Assembly: GCA_903901045.1 (NCBI GenBank)
Contig: CAIUPP010000021.1
Location: 40,491 to 104,490, forward strand
Length of the DNA stretch: 64,000 bases
DNA from: an uncultured Planctomycetota bacterium
Lineage (GTDB): Bacteria > Planctomycetota > Brocadiia > CAIUPP01
Direction of reading: 5' to 3'
The notes beneath the pieces were generated by a model, which was not told where the DNA came from, made no database searches, and saw only the letters and a list, made by a program, of their open reading frames with translations. A program made the translations under genes and the position numbers. Shown here one piece after another: positions 8,751 to 21,801 of the stretch. Numbering within the stretch: the first letter of the stretch is position 1; the number at the start of each line of letters is the position of its first letter.

Positions 8751-9770
8751 TTACTTAGTCCGCTTTTCGCCCGCTTTTTCAGGTGGCATCATGGGGGTCT
8801 GCAGCCATGCCGGCCAGACAGTGGCGTCATCCATCTTGACATACCCCACGCCGCGGACTCCCGTCTTGATGAGCTCGATGCGAGCGGCCACCAACTGCTC
8901 GGGCACCTGGATCTTGACGCGGAACATCAGCAATTCGCGTTCGCTGCGCGTCTCGACCTGCTTGGGAGTGAACTGCGCTTCGGGCGAGACGAAGCTCACG
9001 TATCCCGCGCCCGAGCGCCCCGGCAGGAAGTCGACGGTCATGCGCGCCTCGGCGCCGATCTTGATCCTGGCGGCCTGCTCGGCCGGCAGATAAATCTCCA
9101 TATAGACGTCCTTCAAGTTCACCAGGGTGAGCACTTTTCCGCCGGAGCCGACCACCTCCCCCGGTTCGGCGAGGCGATAGAGCACCCTGCCATGGACGGG
9201 GGAAAAGAGCGTCGCGTCGTCAATGCGGGACTGAACCACTCCAACGTTCGCCAGGGCGACGGTCACCTCGGCTTTGGCGGTCTGCAGGCGGGCCTTCTCC
9301 TCCGCGAGCGAGGCGGTCGTCGTTGCCAGCGAGGTCTTGCGGACGTCGTAATCCCGCTGGGAGCCGGCGCGCTCCTCCACCAGCTTGCGGGAGCGCTCCA
9401 CCTCGATCTTGGCGAGGTCCAGTTCGCTGTTCCAGCGGACGATGGAGGCCTCGGCGATCGCCAGGCGTTCCTCCGCGGCGGCGACGCTCGCCTTGGCCTC
9501 GGCCATCTGGGCGTTCAGCGTGGTCGGGTCCATCCGCACGAGCACCTGGCCCGGCTCGACGAGATCCCCTTCATCCACGAGGATTTCGGTGACTCGCAAC
9601 GCTTCCTTGGAGGTGACGTCGACCAGCTTGGCCTCGATCCGGCCGTTGCCGGACGCGATCCCCCTGGGCAAGGCAAATTGCTCTGCCTTCCAGTGCTTGT
9701 AACCGGCGAACCCGGCAGCGGCGACGGCGATCGCCAGAATGCTCAGCGTCAGAGACTTTGTCCTTGACAT
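8751..9770 (-). CDS. HlyD/YhiI-type membrane fusion protein
   Basis: A 339-residue periplasmic adaptor. An uncleaved N-terminal anchor (residues about 7-25) is followed by a lipoyl-like half (VDEGDLVEPGQVLVRMD). A long alpha-helical hairpin rich in A, E, K and R follows (about residues 85-170), then the second lipoyl half (LFSPVHGRVLYRLAEPGEVV) and a beta-barrel. It would link the ABC permeases in the inner membrane to the outer-membrane factor encoded just upstream. The start is an ATG with AGGGAG six bases before it. It lies 14 bases from the outer-membrane factor gene and 77 bases from the RbbA-like gene. Confidence 0.88.
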   Translation of the reverse strand: MSRTKSLTLSILAIAVAAAGFAGYKHWKAEQFALPRGIASGNGRIEAKLVDVTSKEALRVTEILVDEGDLVEPGQVLVRMDPTTLNAQMAEAKASVAAAEERLAIAEASIVRWNSELDLAKIEVERSRKLVEERAGSQRDYDVRKTSLATTTASLAEEKARLQTAKAEVTVALANVGVVQSRIDDATLFSPVHGRVLYRLAEPGEVVGSGGKVLTLVNLKDVYMEIYLPAEQAARIKIGAEARMTVDFLPGRSGAGYVSFVSPEAQFTPKQVETRSERELLMFRVKIQVPEQLVAARIELIKTGVRGVGYVKMDDATVWPAWLQTPMMPPEKAGEKRTK

Positions 9771-9784
9771 GGAAGACTCCCTGG

Positions 9785-11395
9785 TTACCAGCTGGGACTA
9801 GGCAGATACGGCAAATCGCCGGCCGGCGGTGGCGGCTTCAAATCCTCCGGCTCCGGCGGCGACAACAGACGGCCCCAATCAGTGCGTTTCCGCATCTCCG
9901 CAAGAGTGCTTTCCGCGACCACGGGCTGGCTCTGCTGCAGCTCCCATCCTCCGCCCAGAGCTTTGTACAGGGCGATCAGATCGGTGGCGATGGCCGAGCG
10001 CGTTTGAGCCAGTTGGTTCTGCTCCGTCAGCAGGAAGCGCTGCGTATCCAGCACGCGCTGATAGTCCACCGCGCCTTCCCGGTATTGCGTCAGCGCCAGT
10101 TCCACCGACTCCTTGGCGTCCGCCACGGAGTTCTGGTCAAAAACCGCGGACTCCTGGCCTCTGAGGAAGCCCGTCAGGGCGTCCTCCACTTCCTGCGCCG
10201 CTTTCAGCACCGTGTCCTGGTAATGGACCAGCGACTGCTGGAATCGCGCATCCTGCACGCGCACGTTGTTCTTGATGCGGCCGTAATTCAGGATGGGCCA
10301 GTTAATCCCCGGGCCGACGCTGTAGGCAATGCTGCCTCTGTCAAAGAGATTGTTCCAATTGGCGGACTTGCTGGTGGTGGTCTCAAACCCGAGGTTGCCG
10401 ACCAGCGAAAAACTCGGATACAGGTCCGCTTTGGCGATGCCGATGCGCGCGCTCTGTGCGACCGCCGCAAGCTCCGCGCTGCGGATGTCCGGACGCCGGC
10501 GCAGCAACTCGGCCGGCATGCCCACGGCCACGTCCGAAGGAGCCGTTGGAATCACTTTCGGTCCCTCCAGCAGCGCCTTCAACTTGCCCGCCGGCTGTCC
10601 CAGCAGCGTGCACAGGGCATTTTGCGCCCGCTGGAGACTGATCTGCAATTGCGGGATGGTCGCTCGGGTGCTCTCCAGTTGCGCGCGCGCCTGAGTGACG
10701 TCCAGTTCCGTCGTGACGCCATTCCTCAAGCGAGACTCGGCAATCTGAAGCCCCTCTTCCTCCAGCGCGACGTTTTCGCGGGCCAGCTCGATGAGCGTCT
10801 CATAGGTGCGAAGCACCGCATAGGTGCGGGCGGTTTCCGCGGTGAGCGAGACAAGCGCGTCATCGTAGTCGGCCATCGAGGCGACCAGACTGGCGGCTTC
10901 CGATTCCGTGCCGCGCCGGTACTTGCCCCAGAAGTCCAACTCCCATGCCGCGTCGAAGCCAACCTGATAATCCCGGAAATTGTGCTTGAGGGGTGCGCTG
11001 TTGGGCGCATTCTCGCTCACGCGGACGAGCGCCTCGCTTCCGGTGAGCGCCTGGGTCTGGGGATACTGCTGGCCGATGGCAATGCCCAACTGAGCCCGGG
11101 CTTCCAGGATTCTTAGTCCGGCGATCTGCAAAGGAAGATTCTGCCGGCAGGCCAGTTGGACCAATTGATCGAGCGCCGGGTCGTTGAAACTCTTCCACCA
11201 CTGCTCGCACGCGGCGGCCTGAGTGCTGACCCGCTTGTCGCCCCGCTCGGACCACTCACTGTTGAGGTTGGTCTGGGGTTTGACGAAGTTGGGGCCTACC
11301 GTGCACCCGCAGAGCGTCAGCAGGAGGCCCACCAGTGAGGCCGCGCCGGCAATAGCGAAAGAGCCCATCGAGGGGCTATCGCCATGACTGAGCAT
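9785..11395 (-). CDS. TolC-like outer-membrane factor lipoprotein (NodT family)
   Basis: A 536-residue protein with a signal peptide ending in a lipobox (LLTLCGC), then TVGPNFVKPQ. This is the standard start of NodT/CusC/OprM-type outer-membrane efflux lipoproteins. Two internally similar OEP repeats follow (about residues 90-290 and 300-500), with recurring ELARENVALEEEGL and QNQLAQTRSAIATDLIALYKALGGGW. The longest frame begins at 11479. The ATG at 11395 is preserved with AAGGAGG seven bases upstream, and it places the hydrophobic segment correctly. It is the first gene of the leftward efflux operon. Confidence 0.9.
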   Translation of the reverse strand: MLSHGDSPSMGSFAIAGAASLVGLLLTLCGCTVGPNFVKPQTNLNSEWSERGDKRVSTQAAACEQWWKSFNDPALDQLVQLACRQNLPLQIAGLRILEARAQLGIAIGQQYPQTQALTGSEALVRVSENAPNSAPLKHNFRDYQVGFDAAWELDFWGKYRRGTESEAASLVASMADYDDALVSLTAETARTYAVLRTYETLIELARENVALEEEGLQIAESRLRNGVTTELDVTQARAQLESTRATIPQLQISLQRAQNALCTLLGQPAGKLKALLEGPKVIPTAPSDVAVGMPAELLRRRPDIRSAELAAVAQSARIGIAKADLYPSFSLVGNLGFETTTSKSANWNNLFDRGSIAYSVGPGINWPILNYGRIKNNVRVQDARFQQSLVHYQDTVLKAAQEVEDALTGFLRGQESAVFDQNSVADAKESVELALTQYREGAVDYQRVLDTQRFLLTEQNQLAQTRSAIATDLIALYKALGGGWELQQSQPVVAESTLAEMRKRTDWGRLLSPPEPEDLKPPPPAGDLPYLPSPSW

Positions 11396-11430
11396 CAGGA
11401 AACCTCCTTGGATGAGCCACTCGCCGCGTT

Positions 11431-11444
11431 GATGTCCTAACATC
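11431..11444. promoter_or_regulatory. Small inverted repeat in the leader of the efflux operon
   Basis: GATGT, four bases, then ACATC lies between the predicted leftward -10 box and the start codon at 11395. Its position could suit an operator for a local repressor. No regulator gene is encoded next to it, and the repeat is short. Confidence 0.25.
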
Positions 11445-11457
11445 CAGGCAAGACGGC

Positions 11458-11486
11458 ATGTTACGTTGTGTCGAGGCAAGTGTCAA
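11458..11486 (-). promoter_or_regulatory. Predicted sigma-70 promoter of the efflux operon
   Basis: Read on the minus strand: TTGACA (11486-11481), a 17-base spacer, then TAACAT (11463-11458). The -35 is a perfect consensus and the -10 matches four of six. It is about 65 bases upstream of the outer-membrane factor start and back to back with the promoter of the signalling operon. Confidence 0.5.
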
Positions 11487-11546
11487 GGAGGGGGCCGTCG
11501 CCGCTCAGGCGCGGCGGAGAGCGCTGCGCGGCGGTCGAAAAGCATC

Positions 11547-11575
11547 TTGACACTTCCCACCGGGGGGTATACCAT
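11547..11575 (+). promoter_or_regulatory. Predicted sigma-70 promoter of the signalling operon
   Basis: TTGACA at 11547-11552, a 17-base spacer and TACCAT at 11570-11575, in the 320-base divergent region between the efflux and signalling operons. The leader to the ATG at 11717 would be about 135 bases. Apart from the two promoters and the small repeat at 11431, I see nothing else in this intergenic region. Confidence 0.45.
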
Positions 11576-11716
11576 TCAACCCAAGCGCATCGTGCGCGGA
11601 AGTTCGCCTGCGCGGCTCATCCCTGCGCGCCGCCCGAACCTTATTTCGGGAAAATATGGCCCCTCCCGGACAACGAGAAACTGAAGAGCGCGCTGAGACT
11701 TTCGGAAAGGGAACCC

Positions 11717-12835
11717 ATGACGGACGCCGCTGACGGGGCGCGGACTCAGACCATTCTGATCGTGGACGATACCCCGGCCAACCTCACGCTTCTCTCGAAG
11801 ATGCTCCAGGGGCAGGGCTATCGGGTCGTGGCGTTTCTCCGCGGCAGGATGGCGCTGGAGGCGGCCGCAAAGACGCCCCCGGACCTGATCCTCCTCGATA
11901 TCAATATGCCGGAGATGGACGGTTTCGAGGTGTGCCGGCGGCTGAAGGCCGATGCGAGCCTCAAGGACATCCCGGTGCTCTTCATCAGCGCCCTGACCGA
12001 GACCATGGACAAGGTCAAGGCCTTCTCCCTGGGCGGAGTCGACTACGTATCCAAACCCTTCCAGCCCGAGGAGGTCACCGCGCGCGTGGAGACCCACCTG
12101 CGCCTGCGAAGGCTTCAACTGGAACTGATGAAGACCAATCTCCACCTGGAAGACCGGGTCAAGGAACAGGTTCGCGAAATCTCCGACTCCCAGTTGGCGA
12201 CCATCCTCGCCATGTCGAAGCTGGCGGAATGCCGCGACGACGATACGGGGCGGCACATCGAGCGCACGCAGGCCTTTTGCGTGCTTCTGGCCGGAGAACT
12301 GCGCAAAAATCCCCGGTATGCCGAAAGCATCGGGGAGGCCTTTGTGGAGAACATCGGACGCGCCGCGCCCCTTCACGACATCGGCAAGGTCGGCATCGCC
12401 GACCAGATCCTCCTCAAAGCCGGCAAACTCACTCCGGAGGAATTCGAGATCATGAAGGGCCACACGCTGATCGGGGCAAGGACCCTTCAAGTCGTGCGCG
12501 ACAGATATCCTCGGAACGCCTTTCTCAACTTCGGCATCGCCGTGGCCCGCTCTCACCATGAGAAATGGAATGGCAGCGGCTACCCCGACGGCCTCAGCGG
12601 GGAGGAGATTCCGCTGCCCGCCCGCATCATGGCCGTGGCCGACGTTTATGACGCCCTGCGCTCCAAGCGGCCTTACAAGGAGGCCTTCAGCCACGAAAAG
12701 AGCTTCTCGATCATTCTGGAAGGCGTCGGGCGGCACTTTGAACCGGCCGCAGTAGAGGCCTTTCGCGCAGCTGAGGCGCGGTTCGCCGAGACCTGCGCGC
12801 AGATGGGCGACGGCAAACGCCCGGACGGCGAATAG
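11717..12835 (+). CDS. Response regulator with HD-GYP phosphodiesterase domain
   Basis: A 372-residue protein. The receiver domain occupies about residues 8-130, with the acidic pair in VDD, the phosphoacceptor aspartate in LILLDINMPEMDG and the conserved lysine in SKPFQPEE. A short helical linker follows. The HD-GYP domain spans about residues 155-350, with HDIGKVGI for the HD pair and HHEKWNGSGYPDGL for the GYP signature, then ARIMAVADVYDAL. HD-GYP proteins hydrolyse cyclic di-GMP, and all the visible metal-ligand motifs are present, so activity is expected. An in-frame extension to 11468 exists, but the ATG at 11717 follows GGAAAGGG. It is the first gene of a three-gene signalling operon. 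Confidence 0.9.
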   Translation: MTDAADGARTQTILIVDDTPANLTLLSKMLQGQGYRVVAFLRGRMALEAAAKTPPDLILLDINMPEMDGFEVCRRLKADASLKDIPVLFISALTETMDKVKAFSLGGVDYVSKPFQPEEVTARVETHLRLRRLQLELMKTNLHLEDRVKEQVREISDSQLATILAMSKLAECRDDDTGRHIERTQAFCVLLAGELRKNPRYAESIGEAFVENIGRAAPLHDIGKVGIADQILLKAGKLTPEEFEIMKGHTLIGARTLQVVRDRYPRNAFLNFGIAVARSHHEKWNGSGYPDGLSGEEIPLPARIMAVADVYDALRSKRPYKEAFSHEKSFSIILEGVGRHFEPAAVEAFRAAEARFAETCAQMGDGKRPDGE

Positions 12836-12870
12836 CTTCCACCTGGCCGCCTCAATTGGAGAAGGAACCG

Positions 12871-14050
12871 ATGATGGACGCGGCTGCCGCCGAACGAAAA
12901 CAAACCGTCTTGATTGTGGATGACGCCCCCGAGAACATCGCCGTCATCAGCTCGCTTCTGAAGGGAGTGTGCCGCGCGCGCGTCGCCACGAGCGGGGAAA
13001 AGGCGCTCGAAATGGCGTACTCCGCCGACCCGCCGGACCTCATCCTTCTGGATGTCATGATGCCCGGCATGGACGGATACGAAGTCTGCCGCCGCCTCAA
13101 AGCGGACAACCGCACCCGCAACATCCCCGTCATCTTCCTCACCGCCAAGTCCGAGGTGGCGGACGAGCAAAAGGGCTTCACGCTGGGGGCGGTGGATTAC
13201 ATTACGAAGCCCATCAGCCCGCCCATCGTCCTTGCGCGCGTCAAGACGCACTTGAATTTGCGTCGGGCGTCGGAAGAACTCCGCGCCGCGTACGAGGATC
13301 TCGACCGGGAATTCCGCAGCGTCGGCGACGTCCAGGCCAGCCTGTTGCCGGAGCGGCTGCCCGGCATTCCCGGCTTTGAAGCCGCCAGCCACTACCGCCC
13401 CGCGCGCCGCGCGGGGGGCGACGCGTTCGACCTGATTCCGCTGCCGAAGGGCTGCTGGGGCGTGGGGGTGTCCGATGTCAGCGGCCATGGCGCGCCCTCC
13501 GCGGTGATCATGGCGATGGCGCACATCCTGCTATACACGGCCCCGGCGCAAATCTCCGCCGGGCAGGTGCTTTCCTATCTGAACGACGCGATGGTCAGCC
13601 ACATCCGGTCGGATCGTTTTGTCACCGCCTGCTACGGGATCCTGGACCCGGCGGCGCGAGCTTTCACATTTTCCAGCGCGGGGCACCCGCCGCCTCTCCT
13701 CTGGAAAGCCGGAAGCGGCTTGGTCGAGGAGTGCGTCGCGGAGGGGGGGCCGCCGCTGGCCATGCTCGCCTCCTCCACCTACGGGGAGGCCGCCGTCGCC
13801 ATCGCGCCGGGCGACGTGCTCGCGCTGTACACCGACGGGATCACCGAGGCCGCGAACTCCGCCGGCGAGATGTTCGGCGTTTCCCGGCTCAAGAAGGCGC
13901 TCGAGTCCTCCGCGCCGCAGGGCGCGCACGCTGCGCTCAGCGCCATCCTCGGCGCGCTCGACGCGCACCGCGGAGCCGCCGAGCTTGCGGATGACGTGAC
14001 CCTGCTCGTTCTGCGCTCAAAGGGGTCCGCTCCCACGGAAGGGAAAGTCC

Positions 14051-14067
<17 letters not shown>
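12871..14067 (+). CDS. Response regulator with PP2C/RsbU-type serine phosphatase domain
   Basis: A 398-residue protein. The receiver domain (about residues 8-125) has [21 protein letters not shown] and the lysine in TKPISPP. A coiled-coil-like linker joins it to a SpoIIE/RsbU phosphatase domain (about residues 150-385) with metal-binding motifs [31 protein letters not shown] and a final ADDVTLLVL. Such proteins usually dephosphorylate an anti-sigma-factor antagonist. No antagonist is encoded nearby. A TTG at 12856 is also in frame, but the ATG at 12871 is better placed after GGAGAAGGA. The gene overlaps the kinase gene by 17 bases. Confidence 0.9.
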
Positions 14068-18304
<4,237 letters not shown>

Positions 18305-18311
18305 TCCGTCC

Positions 18312-18388
18312 GGCCGAGTTGGGGCTGGTGGGGGGCTGGTGGGGACACAATACTTTCCAAAGGAAAGTTTTGTGTCCCCACCTCGGCC
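18312..18388. repeat. REP-like or terminator hairpin between convergent genes
   Basis: Two 21-base arms (18338-18358 and 18362-18382) beginning GGTGGGGACACAATACTTTC are inverted around a three-base loop with a single mismatch. Outer GGCCGAG and CTCGGCC extend the symmetry at 18312 and 18382. The left side also holds two perfect tandem copies of GGGGCTGGTGG (18321-18331, 18332-18342). It lies between the kinase and the leftward URO-D-like gene, so it could end transcription from both sides. There is no T-run, so a mobile REP-type element is equally possible. Confidence 0.6.
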
Positions 18389-18454
18389 CATAAGTCACTG
18401 CAACCTAACGAGGTATGAAACAGCCTCCAGCAACGTCCGTCCGCGCCCGTGCGG

Positions 18455-19522
18455 CTAAACCCTGCCGCTCGAACGGTACGTTGCGGCGGTCTCATACATC
18501 ATCAGGATATTCTCCAGGGGGGCGTCGACCTGGATATAGGTGTGGCCGGGGCCAAGCACATATCCGCCGTCCTGGCCGAGGCAGTCGATCAAGTTCTTCA
18601 CTTCAGCGGCGACCTGCTGCGGCGTCCCCCTGCAGAGGAGTTGCTGAAGGTCCACCCCGCCATAGAAGCACAGATCTTTGCCGAAGTCCCGTTTCAGGAG
18701 CGCGGGATTCATCCCCTCGGCGCGCACCTGGATCGGTTCGAGCATATCCACCCCCGCCTCGATGATCATCGGGAGAAGCGGCCGCACCGCCCCGCAGCAG
18801 TGCAGCAGGAACTTCTTGCGCCGCTTGTGCGTCGCGTCCACCACCTTGCGCAGGTAGGGCAGAACGAATTGCCTGAACGTCGCCGGGCTGAACAGCGGCC
18901 CCTGTTGCGAGCAGTAGTCGTCGGCCATATAGATAATGTCGATTCCTTCGCCATAGGAGGTCAGCATGCGCTCCAGCGCCTCCAGGCTGATCTCGCTGAT
19001 CGTGCGGATCAACGTTTCGGCATACGCCGGGCGTTCGGCAAAATCCATCAAGAGGTGCTCCAGCCCGCGGACGTAGGAGGCGATGAAGTACGCTCCCCAG
19101 GTGAAGACGCCGATCACCGCGCGGTCGGAGTGCGCCCGGGCCTCCTGCGGAAAATGAGTAAAGTCCAAGTGATCCGCGGTCGGCCAGCGGTGCGCCTTGA
19201 GGTCGGCCAGGGAATCCTTCTCCGCCAGGGGGTTCAAACATACCTCGTCGTAGGAGCCTCCGGAGTACGCCACGCGGCGCAACTGATAGCCCCAGGGGGT
19301 GTTCTTCTGCTCTTTCCGGCTCTCTTCGGGGGTGCATATGAAGGATTCCGGCAGGATCATCCAGGTATCCACATGCAGGGCGTCGAAGAGCGCTTCTTTG
19401 GACTTCAGTCCCAGGCGCTCGTAAAGCGCGGAATAGACCTCCTTCTCGGCGTCGAAAGTGATCGGAGTGAGATCGGATTCGCGGTGGGCGACCGCGGCGA
19501 GCACACGCTCTTTGGAGGTCAT
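18455..19522 (-). CDS. URO-D-superfamily (MtaA-like) protein
   Basis: A 355-residue TIM-barrel protein of the uroporphyrinogen decarboxylase superfamily. The start (MTSKERVLAAVAHRESDLTP) and end (GYVLGPGHTYIQVDAPLENI) are typical of the non-HemE subfamily. The metal-site motif near residue 245 reads LLHCCGAVRPLL, giving His-x-Cys as in corrinoid-dependent methyltransferases such as MtaA. The HemE signature RQAGRYLPEYR is absent, so haem synthesis is not its job. Its start codon overlaps the stop of the sialate-O-acetylesterase-like gene by four bases (ATGA). It is the last gene of the leftward glycan cluster. The substrate is unknown. Confidence 0.8.
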   Translation of the reverse strand: MTSKERVLAAVAHRESDLTPITFDAEKEVYSALYERLGLKSKEALFDALHVDTWMILPESFICTPEESRKEQKNTPWGYQLRRVAYSGGSYDEVCLNPLAEKDSLADLKAHRWPTADHLDFTHFPQEARAHSDRAVIGVFTWGAYFIASYVRGLEHLLMDFAERPAYAETLIRTISEISLEALERMLTSYGEGIDIIYMADDYCSQQGPLFSPATFRQFVLPYLRKVVDATHKRRKKFLLHCCGAVRPLLPMIIEAGVDMLEPIQVRAEGMNPALLKRDFGKDLCFYGGVDLQQLLCRGTPQQVAAEVKNLIDCLGQDGGYVLGPGHTYIQVDAPLENILMMYETAATYRSSGRV

Positions 19523-20544
19523 GGGCGTTTTCTCTTCTCAATCGGCTCGGCGCGCCGGCCGATGATCGGCTTGAGCGCCTCAAGCCACCCCTGCGCGTGG
19601 GCGGCCAACCCCTTCTCGTTGAAATGCACCGAGTCGCACAGAAAGCCCCGCTTGCTGTAAGTGTCCGTCTCCGGGCCCTTGAACACTCCCGGCGTCTCGG
19701 CAATCACTTTCCTCTGGCCGGCGATGATCCCGGCCATGTATTCGGCGGTGGCGGTGACGGCCGGGTGATAGGAGGCCAACGCCACGCCCCAGGGAACGTC
19801 GAACCCGGCTTCCTTCCGCGATTGCAGGATCACGCTTTTCAGCATCTTCGCGTAGTCATCCGCGGAGGTTCCGGCGATGGAGTCCGACTCTCCCTGGTGC
19901 CAGAGCACGGACCGGACGCCGCGGGGAGCGACGCGTTGCAGCGCCGCCTTGATGCGTTCCGCCCCCTCATGAGCCTGCGCCGTCCAATAGACAACGGGAG
20001 TGCCCCCGACGCCGACGCAGAAGAACCCCACCGGCACTTGATATTCCTCCGCGAGCAGGTCGCCCAACGCCGGCCAGGGTGAACCGCCCTCGCCGCTCGC
20101 GCCGGGCTGGGGATCGTCCGCATGCCGCCAGCGGCCGGTTGCGAAGTCGCAGGAGGAAACCCGGTCATCCCCGGCTTTCTGCGGGGGCTGGCCGTGATTG
20201 GCGGAGTTGGACTGCCCGCAGGTCAGAAGAACTTCCCCGACCCCGACGCGCGAAACCGCCGCCGATCCAACCACTTCCCCGTGGCGCAGCGCGCGCACTT
20301 CAAGCCGATACCAGCCGCCGGCAAGGTCCAGGGCGGCGCGAAAGGAATCCTTCTCCTTTGCGCGCGGAACAACGGTCCACTCCAGCACCGTTGCGCGAGA
20401 CCGGCAATCCAGCACCCTCGCCTCAACCCTGTCCACCTCGCCGGCGCAGAGGCACAGCAAAGGCGCCTTCGCGCGATGCTCCTCTCCGCGCTGGAAGATG
20501 GCGCGCTCGGACGGCTCGTTGATCTCCAATTTCACTGCGTCCAT
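19519..20544 (-). CDS. Sialate O-acetylesterase-like SGNH esterase
   Basis: A 341-residue protein. A beta-sandwich-like N-terminal part (about 1-105) precedes an SGNH/SASA carbohydrate-esterase domain. The domain has the nucleophile block LLTCGQSNSANHG, the WHQGESDS block and the C-terminal CDSVHFNEKG, which supplies the Asp/His pair. These are the hallmarks of family CE6/PF03629 esterases that remove acetyl groups from sugars. The frame runs open to 21012, but the region above 20544 is antisense-like to the upstream gene. The ATG at 20544, five bases after the preceding stop, is the credible start. No signal peptide is seen, so cytoplasmic action is likely. Confidence 0.82.
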   Translation of the reverse strand: MDAVKLEINEPSERAIFQRGEEHRAKAPLLCLCAGEVDRVEARVLDCRSRATVLEWTVVPRAKEKDSFRAALDLAGGWYRLEVRALRHGEVVGSAAVSRVGVGEVLLTCGQSNSANHGQPPQKAGDDRVSSCDFATGRWRHADDPQPGASGEGGSPWPALGDLLAEEYQVPVGFFCVGVGGTPVVYWTAQAHEGAERIKAALQRVAPRGVRSVLWHQGESDSIAGTSADDYAKMLKSVILQSRKEAGFDVPWGVALASYHPAVTATAEYMAGIIAGQRKVIAETPGVFKGPETDTYSKRGFLCDSVHFNEKGLAAHAQGWLEALKPIIGRRAEPIEKRKRP

Positions 20545-20549
20545 GATGA

Positions 20550-21722
20550 TTACCCTTTCAGTTGCCTTGTTGAAGCCGCCGCGTCGTCCCGTGCCTGGAC
20601 CATCGCGAGGACATGCTCCCGCGGAGTTCCGCGCGGTATCTGCTCGGTGGAGAAGATGAACCCGCCGGGGCCGGCCGCCTCGATCGCTTCGCGCGCAACG
20701 CGGTACACCTCCTCGGCGGGACCGGGAAGGATCACGTGGACGGCATCCAGGTTCCCCTTGAGGCAGCGGCGTTTCCCCACGCGCCGCTTCGCATCGCCCA
20801 GAACAACGTCGCCGCCGGCCGAGGCCGGATCGAGCCCCTCGATGATGTCCGCGCCGGTCTGGCTCATCCAATCGAGGATCGGGCTCACCCGGCCGCAGAT
20901 ATGCAGCGTGGCTAGCAGTCCTTGCTCGTGAATGAAGTCGATGGCCCGCTTGTGCGCCGGGAAGAACAGGTCGCGGTAGGTGTTCGGCGAGAAGAAGCTG
21001 CACGAGGCGCACGCGTCGCCGGTCGTGACGCCGTTCACGCCGACCGCCCGGGCGGCCTGGATGCGTTCCTTGAGCTGTTCGAAATGCCGGTCAATGATCG
21101 CGCGGCAGAGGTCCGGTTCGATCAGGGCGGCGATGAGCGCGCGCTCGGTTCCCAGGTACATGTCGAGCAGGTTCGCCGACGTGGCACCCACCCCGACGTT
21201 GATGAAGCGCTCGCCGCCGAAGAGCTTCACGTAACGCGCGATGATGCTCCACCGCGGACGCTGAACCAGTTCCTGCCAGGGGACGATGAGGATCTTCTCG
21301 ATGTCCGCGGCGGACTGGACGAGTGGCGGGGGCCTCTTCAAGGGGATCGCCGTCTTCGAGTCGAACGAAACGCGGCCTAATTCCTCTCCCGTTCGCTTCC
21401 GGTGGATGACGAGGCCATCCACCCCTGATGTGAACCGCAACTCATCCAGGGACTCGAGGTCGCGGCTTTCATACGAGTGCGTCAGTTGCTCGGCGATGAG
21501 ATACGGGTCCAGGCGGACGCCGACGTAGTCCTCCTGGTACAGCCGATGCGACGCGACCATGGACTCGAAGAACATCTCCGGGTCCAGGTACATCTCGTGG
21601 ACTTTATGACCCGCCTCCTGCATCACCAGTTCCGGCGAGGCGTAGGAATGAAAGGGGACCTTATCCGGTTTCTTCAGCGCAATCGCGTCCAACACTCGCT
21701 GCAAGCTGCTGGCCATGGCCAT
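20550..21722 (-). CDS. URO-D-superfamily (MtaA-like) protein
   Basis: A 390-residue member of the uroporphyrinogen decarboxylase superfamily. It starts MASSLQRVLDAIALKKPDKV, a usual N-terminus for the non-HemE branch. The metal motif is LATLHICGRVSPIL (His-x-Cys), and the C-terminal loop reads GGFIFSTEQIPRGTPREHV. HemE-specific arginines are not visible. It is one of four divergent relatives in this window. It lies between the GH95-like gene and the acetylesterase-like gene on the same strand with short gaps, so co-transcription is likely. A role in methyl transfer to or from a sugar-derived compound is possible but unproven. Confidence 0.8.
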   Translation of the reverse strand: MAMASSLQRVLDAIALKKPDKVPFHSYASPELVMQEAGHKVHEMYLDPEMFFESMVASHRLYQEDYVGVRLDPYLIAEQLTHSYESRDLESLDELRFTSGVDGLVIHRKRTGEELGRVSFDSKTAIPLKRPPPLVQSAADIEKILIVPWQELVQRPRWSIIARYVKLFGGERFINVGVGATSANLLDMYLGTERALIAALIEPDLCRAIIDRHFEQLKERIQAARAVGVNGVTTGDACASCSFFSPNTYRDLFFPAHKRAIDFIHEQGLLATLHICGRVSPILDWMSQTGADIIEGLDPASAGGDVVLGDAKRRVGKRRCLKGNLDAVHVILPGPAEEVYRVAREAIEAAGPGGFIFSTEQIPRGTPREHVLAMVQARDDAAASTRQLKG

Positions 21723-21801
21723 GTGACCTCATCAAAGGGCGCCCTGCGCAGAATGCGGGGCTTCGTATGCTACTCCGTGGCAGACCTCTGCGGCGCTTTC
21801 G

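Noticed and set aside
6010..9093. Long plus-strand open frame of 1027 codons opposite the RbbA-like gene
   Set aside because: It is antisense to a clearly conserved ABC transporter and its composition (R, H, G, Q-rich) is typical of a GC-rich shadow frame. No domain is recognisable.
18338..18382. CRISPR-like repeat
   Set aside because: Only one inverted pair and two short tandem copies. There are no regularly spaced repeats and no cas genes in the window.
18455..21722. HemE (haem biosynthesis) assignment for the URO-D-like genes
   Set aside because: The HemE signature and its active-site arginines are missing, and the neighbours are glycan genes.
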